Assembly: GCA_020736575.1 (NCBI GenBank) | Contig: JAGPYM010000111.1 | Location: 1 to 37,728 of the forward strand | DNA from: Thelonectria olida | Taxonomy: Eukaryota; Ascomycota; Sordariomycetes; Hypocreales; Nectriaceae | DNA length: 37,728 nucleotides | Reading direction: 5' to 3' | Shown: piece by piece, positions 30,420-37,728 of the stretch | Layout: every line of letters starts with the position of its first letter | Position numbering within the stretch: position 1 is the first letter of the stretch | Position numbers and translations under genes: made by a program | Notes under the pieces: model-generated | Told to the model about the DNA's origin: nothing | What the model saw: the letters and a program-made list of their open reading frames with translations, nothing else | Database searches by the model: none

Positions 30420-31540
30420 CAACGAAGTACCTGGGATCAATTTTATACTTAAATCCATTGAAATTTCGTACCCCTTTTGTTATGTAAGGTGCCTGTTTGT
30501 AGCCACTGTCTCATTTTAGAATGTGGATAGGCTTTTGAATATGAGACTACTTCCCAACACAACTTGAGAAGCTCGATCTAATAGTTTGAGACATTAGAAC
30601 TCATAGTGATGCGAACCAGAGGCTTCGGAGACTCCGTCGGAGTACTCGCGTCTTTGCTTCTACCCCGGGAAACAAATCAGCCGCCACCCCGCCACGTGTG
30701 CTGTGAAACAAAGGCCTTCCATCATCTAGATTTTCATCATTGATTGGTTATATTTGAGGCTGACTTGAAGAGATAAGTAGACTCATAAAGTGGAAGTCGA
30801 TGGCACCCCTCCACAATCGCAAGCGCTTTTGTGTTTCGTCTTAATAGAATCATCTCCCGAATATAGTTCACCGTCCTGCCATGATCGCGTTGGCCCTGTT
30901 CCATTATCAGACTTACGGGCGAGGTTCTTTGAACTCAAGACACTACCTATCCACTGCAAATTGATTTTTCCTTCTCCATTTAGGAAGAGGGAACGGGAGC
31001 CCTTTGAACAATTGAATCAACCTCTCTTGAGCTCACAAGACCGGTCCACCTGCGACCGAGCACTCAATTGTCTTGCCACCTGATGGCCCTTCCCTCTGAG
31101 CCTGAAATCAGGACAAGTTGAACCATCAGCTATATCAATGGGATGCGACATGGCTAGGCCCGAAAAGCTCTTCTCGGACGGTTTAATATTGCTCTCGCAA
31201 ACAGGGCGGAACGAGGGGGGGTTCACAGGGATTAAAAGTTGGTCTCGACTCGATAATTGAAAGTAGGGAGACATTTGCATGTACGGAGAGGTCTATAGAT
31301 TGCCAACTCACTTGCTAATTATTGACTACTCAATCGCCTTCTGAAAGTCAGCCGAATGGATATGTATGCTTCAAGCGATGCTCGAACCCTAACATTATCG
31401 GTATCGTCGTCTGGCAGCCGACGAACTCAAATAGGTGGGAGATGAAAGGGGCGCTAGCATGACATGGGGTAGGCGACGAACTTGACAAGGGGGCAGCCGA
31501 CGAACTCCATTTTCTTTATTTTTTAACGTCTAATATATAA
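30420..31540. other. Intergenic region with a small repeated motif
   Basis: No gene was supported. Near its right end the motif CGACGAACT occurs three times within about 95 bp (see separate entry), just before composition turns AT-rich. Confidence 0.35.
31413..31508 (+). repeat. Three copies of a CGACGAACT motif
   Basis: GGCAGCCGACGAACTC lies at 31413-31428, AGGCGACGAACTT at 31471-31483 and GGCAGCCGACGAACTCC at 31492-31508. The last copy abuts the AT-rich region that holds the helicase relic, so these may be terminal or subterminal repeats of a mobile element. Confidence 0.6.
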
Positions 31541-31859
31541 GAAAATAGGTAAGAATACTATTCTTAATATTGCGATTTTATTAGAGTTTATTAATTGCAT
31601 TTTTATTATAATTTTAGTTGCTAACCTTACGGTTATTCCTCAGGCAACTGAGCCACCTAAGTTACTAAAAGTGGGTCGCCTATCCGAGCGTCTGGTCTAT
31701 CAAGCTACAAATAGGCAGGATAGACAAGCTTATAATATTATAGCAGTCGCACTTATACAGTAGGTAAAAGGGGGGAAAAAGCAAATAGCTATTAAGATAG
31801 TATTAAATAGCTTCAAACTGTATTAAAATTAGAAATATTCTTAATTTATTAATAACATT

Positions 31860-34800
31860 TTATCCTTTATAAATAAAATATAAAGTACTTTTAATATATT
31901 CCAGACCTGCAGCTACTCTACTATTAGTCCTACAAGACTATAATAACACACTACTATATTTAATTATATCTCTAGGGCCTACCTTATAAGTTACTATAAA
32001 TATAAATTAATAAGGTATAGCAATAGGCTATTAACTTTAATATTATTAACAGTAAGGATGAGATTTTTAATATTCCGCTCCTCCCTAACAACAGCCTTCC
32101 ACTCCAAGCGCTTAGGAAGCCTAAGAGTGGGGGATTTTAATATATATTTATACCAGATTGTCAATTTATAGGTACTAACTTAAGGAGAATACAGGAGCAT
32201 GTAAAGAAAGTCTATAGGGTTAATCTAAACTCCAAGCCTGGACCTCAGTCTATTACTACTAGTAAGCTGGGGGAGAGCTGCGGATATTAGAGGAGTGGGG
32301 TTTTCTACTAATAGCTATTTACTAGAAGTCCTTAGAGCAAATAGTTTAAAGTGGGTAGAGGTTAGCAGTTAGCTGAGGCTGGGGCGGGGAGGCGCAAAAG
32401 CGAGGGCAATATGCAAGCAGCTATTTAAGTATTCCAAGCCAAGGGCAATACAATCCGGAAGAAGGAGGCCGAGATAATTAAAAGTAGGGCAATTTGGCCG
32501 CACCGAACTTATAGCTATATTAACTAGGGGCTGCCGCTTACCTTAAGGACTTTAATAAGAAGAAGGAACTCCTATAAAGCCTGATCACTTTTAAATACTT
32601 AACCAAATGCAGTAATACTGATACTACCAATTATAGTAAGATTAATACTATTACACATAACGCCTAGCTCTAATATATATATACTACTATTAAGAGAGCT
32701 ATATATAGTAGTATAATAGTAACTAGGGCGGAGGTTATTTTATAGAATATACTTTTTAAAGTTAATTAGAAAGAACTTAATAAGGAGAGAAGCTTACTAT
32801 TCCACTTTTAATTTAATTAGAGGACCCGGAAGAAGTATATTATAATATGCCTGCAGTTTTTTACCTATATTATCCGGGTTATATCTTTAAAGAACCCAAA
32901 TAATAGACTGCTATTTAAGCTTAGTAAGAAATAGAAAATTGCATATAAAAGTATAATAGATCTTACTGAGGAGCTGATTAAGTTAGATAATAACTAAGGG
33001 GAGATAAGAATTAGCCTATAATACAGATTAAGGAACTGTAGGGCCTTTTTAAAAAAGCGGTTCTAAAACTCTACATTACCGCCCTAGATCATTTTACTAA
33101 GACTATAGAGTATTAGAGTATACTTATTAATTTCCTAATAGTCCTAAGCATATAGAGAGATAAGACATAAGAGAGTTTTATAAACTTTATACTAAAGTTA
33201 TTAGCTATTATAGCCATATCCCATCTATTTCTAGTTAAGCATATAGTTAATATAAGGGCGAGGTATATCTAATAGCAGACTAAATAAGGGCAAAGCTAAG
33301 AGAAAGTAGAGGAGAAAAGCCTAAACCACTTTTCTATTATAATCTCTATAATATGGCAATTTTTAGTTAGAAGCGCCAAAAGGTAGGATATAATACTAAT
33401 ACAGTTTATTATCTAGCTTTACAATTTTAAAATAGCAAGTAATAGCAACCAAGCTATCCTGGGGTTAGTTAGCTGGGATGGGGAGGACGCTTTATACTAA
33501 GGTATTTATATAAATGTGCTTAATATGCAGACTATACTACAGGCAGCTTTATAAAAAGTAGAAATACTACTTTATAAAAAGCTGCTTTTCTGCTAGAACT
33601 ATACAGATTAATTATTAAAAGAGCTTAAACTCCCTAAGGTTCTATAAGGTAAACTAATTAATAATACTGCAGATATAACTATAGGGCATTCATTTATAAG
33701 CAGGCTGTACGAGCTTCTTCCTAAAAGTAAAGGATAGGTGTTTTAAAAGATATGGACGAATAAGTCCCTTTAGTAGAATTAGGTTCGATCTAGTATTAAG
33801 ATAGGGTTTATACTTTATAAAAAGGTAGCACTATAATATAGAATAGAGCTAGAAGAGCTGCTTAAGGAACTACTATTTCTTACCTATATCTCTAGCAGGC
33901 AAGCTAGCCGGTCACTAGAGCTACTTATATTATAGCACCGGAATATAGTTAATAGTAGAGTATATAATACTTTCTTTAATTATAGGCTGCTTATACTTAT
34001 TACTAGCTACTATAAGGGGTTTTTTAAAATGGAGAGGCTTAAAGTAATTTATTAATTCCTACTATATGAGATTACCGCTCTATTTATATACTACTTTTGG
34101 CTTATATTACTATTTAGAGGATATATAAGCTAACATTTAGGATGTAACTGAGTTTAATACAAACATTTAGGCTATAAAAGAGACACTAGATGACCTTAAA
34201 GCAGATAAGGGCAAACCTAAATACTAAAGAGATTAATATAAAAGTGAAGACAGAACTAATATAAGTAAGGATAATAGGGAGAATAGCAGCAGTAAGAGGA
34301 TTCGGTTGTAAGAACCTAGGTAATAGTAAGTACTAAAATTCAGCCCCAGGTAATACTAGACTTTAATACAAATAATGCGTATCTTACAAAAGAAGAGCCT
34401 TATTAGCTATTTAAAAGGGTTATTAATTAGCAGCTGGAGATATATTTCTATTGCAATAGTATATTAATACTTTCAAAACCTAATTATAGCACAAGCTATA
34501 CTAATCTAGGAGGGTAAAGCTAGCAATAGTAATAGCAATAATAATAAGAATAGCCTATAGGATATATAGGTAGGGTATGGGTCTCTAATTGCAGGATTAG
34601 TATATAGACGCCTTATTATTAAGGGTTGCTTTAAGATAAATAAGCAGCGGGCTAATTTCCAGATAATTAGCAAAGAGTGGTACTAGCTGCTTGGTTTTCT
34701 ATTTACAATTAATAGGTTTAGGGAGATTCTTAAACCAGGTTATAAGCGGAAAATAGTATTAGTATATTATAAACTATAAGGGAGCTCTAGTTATAATAAT

Positions 34801-36330
34801 AGAAGATACTATAGTAAATCAACATTGATCGTAAACTATAGCATTTATATGGGATTATGCCAGTTCTAAAGGCTATAGCGCAAGGCGATTAATACAACCA
34901 TAATAAATAAGAGCCCAATTGTAGTTATTATAGGAATAGGTGCCGGCAAAAGCCTATATTTTATATTCCTAGCTGCTAGCTATTTAGGTGGGTTAATAGT
35001 AGTAGTAGTACTACTTATATCTCTCTAGGGCAATATAGTAGAGCAGTGTCAAAAAATGAATATTACTTATATAGAGTGGAAGAGCAACCGAGTGCTAGGG
35101 GATATTTAATTGTATTTATAATACTAGAGGCAGCTATAACTAAATAATTCTAGACTTTTTAAGTCGAGGCGGATTATAATTAAGCTCGACCGGGTTATTA
35201 TGGATAAGTGCTATATAATTATAGAAGGTATACTAGTATTCCAGCCTAAGCTCTAAGAGCTTAGGACTCTTTCTCTTATAAGTATATAAATAATATATCT
35301 TATAGTAATACTGCTACTAATATAAAAAGACGATTTTTTTAATCTTATTATATATAGTATAAAGATATTCTAATAATCCAATAAGAACAATAAACTAATA
35401 TTACATATAGATCCAGTCTATTTATATATTAATACTATAGAAGCTAAGGGTGCGATTTTAGCGGCGAGGAACTTGATTACTAGAAACTAGAGGAATATTT
35501 ATAGCTAGTAAAGATTATTATATATTACCGGTTTATAAAGTAATAGAGGCTCTACTTAGAACTGGGTATAATGCTTACTACATAAGGTAATAGTTAGGAC
35601 GGTAAGGTAAAAGGCTGGCAATATAAATAAGCGGGATTATGAGATTAGTATGCAAAGGAGGGTAGTTATGAATAAATGCATTAGGACTAGGGATTAATAT
35701 GCCGGATATTAGGTTATATTACATATTAAAATGCTATTTAAGATAGTAGATTATAGGTAGTAAAGCGGGCGTGTAAGAAGGGACGGAGGATAAAGTAAGG
35801 CAATTGTACTATAGGTCGAGGCTGAAGGGCGGCTTAAAAGTAGCAGCCATTAATTGCAGAAGTAGCTGCAATAGAGGATTATATTAGTAGAAGGGTATGT
35901 CGCTGAGTGGTACTAGACTTAGTGATAGATAGATGGAAAGATTGAGATAGGTGTGAGGAAGGAGAAGAGCTATATGATATTTATTAATATTAGAGCGAGC
36001 TAGTTGGTCTAGATGATCTAAGGATATTAGAAGATAAAGAAGAAGCGGACCTGCGAGAGCGAGAGGTAGTTATGCGGGCGGTGTGGAGTTAAGCGATATT
36101 ATAAGTAGTAGAGGCGCAAGAGGGGTTTCGAATATTTTAAAGGAGATTAGAATAGTAGCTTCTTAAAGGCTATATATTCTACTAAATAGGACAATTTGAG
36201 GAGAGGGCATATTCTGGGTTATAATATAGAAGAGCACTAGAAATCGGCAGGATAGTAGTAAAGGGATTTCAGCTCGCTTTAAAAATAGAATAATAGCTAT
36301 AGTAAAATAGGGCTATAAAGAGATTTAAAT
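31860..36330 (+). pseudogene. RIP-destroyed telomere-linked helicase (OrsD + RecQ type)
   Basis: Over about 4.4 kb the plus strand reads, in shifting frames and with many TAG and TAA codons where Gln is expected, like a fungal telomere-linked helicase. The N-terminal OrsD/DUF3505-like region includes NLRRIQEHVKKVYRVNLNSK (near 32180). Middle segments are ICLQFFTYIIRVISLKNPNN (near 32850), SSRQASRSLELLILQHRNIV (near 33890) and SYYKGFFKMERLKVIH (near 34010). The helicase part starts with Walker A GIGAGKS (34933-34953), then QKMNITYIEWKSNRVLGDI and VIMDKCY (35203-35214), a RIP-altered DECH box (GAG to AAG, CAT to TAT). Motif VI follows at 35758-35790, with TAG TAA before SGRVRRDGG where QQ..GR.GRD is expected. 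All changes are C-to-T or G-to-A. Such genes lie in subtelomeres and act at chromosome ends. It is not functional. Confidence 0.8.
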
Positions 36331-36339
36331 ATTATTTCG

Positions 36340-37170
36340 GTTGTTTAGTACTATATGAATTTTATAATACTTAGGAAGAAAATATAATAGAAGGGGGGTA
36401 GCGGAAGATCTTAGGAGCTAAGTGCTAGTATAAAGGGGTGGTTTTCTCTATTATATTTTAGGTTTTAATTTAACTTCTAAAGGATGCTAGGGAAGTATAT
36501 AAAAAGCTTGGGTTTTAAAATTAAAATAGTTGGTTTTAAGAAGAAAGGGAAGAGTAGGTTTAAAGATAGATGGGGAAGAGGATTATATAGGTAGGAATAA
36601 ATATACTTACTATTTGTCTAGTTTTTATAGAAATAGCGGAGAATAATTAAAAAGGTATATAATTAATTAATTAGTTAACTAATAAATAATTAAAAAGAAG
36701 AATTATAATAATTAGTTAAATAGTATTATTTATAGCACTTATTATAAAAGGCGGGGTTTGATTTAGAAGTTAGGCATTTAGGCAGTATTATATAAAGTAT
36801 ATTAGCTAATATTTTAAAACCCCCTGCATTAGGACAGCTAATTTTACATTTAGCAATTTTTAAAGGCGCTTTATATTTTGTATAGAGCTTAAAGATATAT
36901 ATTAAGTAACTATAGTACTATCTTAAGTAACTGGCCAGCTGCTTTTAGCCCCTTGCCTTTATTTTTAAATGCTACTTGCTGTTTGCACTTACTTTACTAC
37001 CAAGCTCGATCGCTTACTATAAGAGTCGGCATATATTATATATTATAAATATAAGAATAGATAAAGAATTAAAAATTCAAGCCAAATGAACTATATAGTA
37101 AGAATATAAAGATAGATAATATAGAAGTTTGTAATAATAATAAGATATAGACTTATATGGCATATAATAA
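36340..37170. repeat. AT-rich degraded DNA downstream of the helicase relic
   Basis: Composition is AT-rich with rare CA and TG, and G/C islands remain. No frame or family was recognised. It is probably the 3' part of the same mutated element. Confidence 0.5.
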
Positions 37171-37179
37171 TAGTAGTCC

Positions 37180-37540
37180 TACTGTACGAATGTTTATCCA
37201 AATCGCGCCGCATTATCTACTTTTCGTCCGTGCCAACCCGGACTACCATGAAATTCCCCGGTGTTTTCCCGAAAAACCACCCTTAGATTCTACACTTTTT
37301 GTCCGTGCACGTTGACACAGTAACAAGGTTCGACAAAAACAACCTGTTGTTTATCTATTTTCTATCCGTGCACTCGTTCCTTTCACTACTCCACCACTTC
37401 CACTTCCCGTTCCAACTATCCACTTTACTACGTAGTATACTACTATCTCCCGCCTTTTAGTCTTCCGCCTAATATTAAAGAGAAGAGGAATAGAAGAAGA
37501 ACATCGAAAAGTAGTAGCGGCAAAAGCAACGGTTGACATC
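37180..37540. promoter_or_regulatory. Presumed promoter and leader of the OrsD-like gene
   Basis: Composition returns to normal at about 37190. The phrase TTTTCGTCCGTGC or a close variant (TTTTTGTCCGTGC, TTCTATCCGTGC) occurs at about 37222, 37298 and 37360, spaced roughly 60-75 bp apart. The repeated TCCGTGC core could be a binding site or the trace of a degenerate tandem repeat. Confidence 0.4.
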
Positions 37541-37728
37541 ATGGACCCAATACCTATTGCCTCCGCTAAGTTTCTCGAGTCACTTTCTTTATGGGTCCAT
37601 CCCAAGTCACGACTGTTGATCTGTTTCGACAAGAAATGCAGACACGCCATTTCCCCCGTTGGGTCTAACCCTACCAATCATCTACGTGATGAACACGGCA
37701 TCCCCCTACCTCGGCGGAGAGGTCTCTC
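37541..37728 (+). CDS. OrsD-like (DUF3505) zinc-finger protein, 5' end, runs off the window
   Basis: From the ATG at 37541 the frame is open to the last base, giving 62 complete codons. It starts MDPIPIASAKFLESLSLWV and continues with LLICFDKKCRHAISPVGSNP then TNHLRDEHGIPL. C-x4-C-x13-H-x4-H is the zinc finger at the start of OrsD/DUF3505 proteins, the family named after the orsellinic acid cluster gene orsD and also found at the front of telomere-linked helicases. Composition is normal and no RIP stop is present, unlike the relic at 31.9-36.3 kb. The leader at 37380-37540 is rich in C and T. Whether it is a full helicase or a stand-alone OrsD protein cannot be told from this piece. Confidence 0.7.
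   Translation, partial: MDPIPIASAKFLESLSLWVHPKSRLLICFDKKCRHAISPVGSNPTNHLRDEHGIPLPRRRGL

Noticed and set aside
31381..31395. AACCCTAAC, a telomere-like word
   Set aside because: It occurs once and not as a tandem array, so it does not show a chromosome end.

Overview
This is genomic DNA from a filamentous ascomycete (Pezizomycotina), probably an accessory or subtelomeric region. The evidence is eukaryotic gene structure (short GT-AG introns of about 50-130 nt with CTAAC/CTGAC-like branch sites), fungal gene families (GH43, Zn2Cys6 regulators, a highly reducing polyketide synthase, a DHA2-type MFS pump, fungal CorA-like, STAND N-terminal, OrsD and RecQ-type telomere-linked helicase), and long A/T-only blocks where CA and TG dinucleotides are rare. 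That last feature is the mark of repeat-induced point mutation (RIP). The species cannot be named from the sequence.

Layout. 1-2.5 kb: RIP-mutated repeat DNA containing a long inverted repeat. 2.5-4.2 kb: a HET-like gene fragment and a candidate LTR end. 4.2-5.8 kb: an intact secreted GH43 enzyme. 5.9-9.0 kb: a second RIP block. 9.0-15.2 kb: a decayed secondary-metabolite locus, made of an AflR-like Zn2Cys6 relic, a highly reducing PKS relic that has lost most of its domains (AT ends, CMeT pieces and ACP remain), a four-exon MFS pump with one in-frame stop, and, head to head with the pump, the first ten codons of a second Zn2Cys6 regulator. 15.17-20.60 kb: a 5.4-kb RIP-mutated DNA transposon with terminal inverted repeats of about 115-126 bp and a perfect 9-bp target-site duplication, which fits a Mutator-like element. 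It sits inside the first exon of that regulator, whose remaining exons resume at 20.6-22.2 kb. 22.4-23.3 kb: a conserved fungal protein with a His-Ser repeat tail. 24.7-25.9 kb: a CorA-like membrane protein. 26.3-27.0 kb: a repeat fragment and AT-rich DNA. 27.0-30.4 kb: a truncated STAND-receptor N-terminal domain, an unrecognised ORF, a frameshifted hypothetical gene and an intact 132-residue hypothetical gene. 31.9-36.3 kb: a RIP-destroyed OrsD plus RecQ telomere-linked helicase. 37.5 kb to the end: the intact beginning of another OrsD-like zinc-finger gene that runs off the window.

The main story is how a biosynthetic locus died. The divergent regulator/pump pair shares one promoter region of about 620 bp. 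Removing the transposon and one copy of its duplication on paper gives an uninterrupted reading frame through the zinc cluster, so the insertion is a clear disabling event. RIP, deletions and point stops then affected the elements and the other cluster genes. The GH43 gene and the 132-residue gene look functional.
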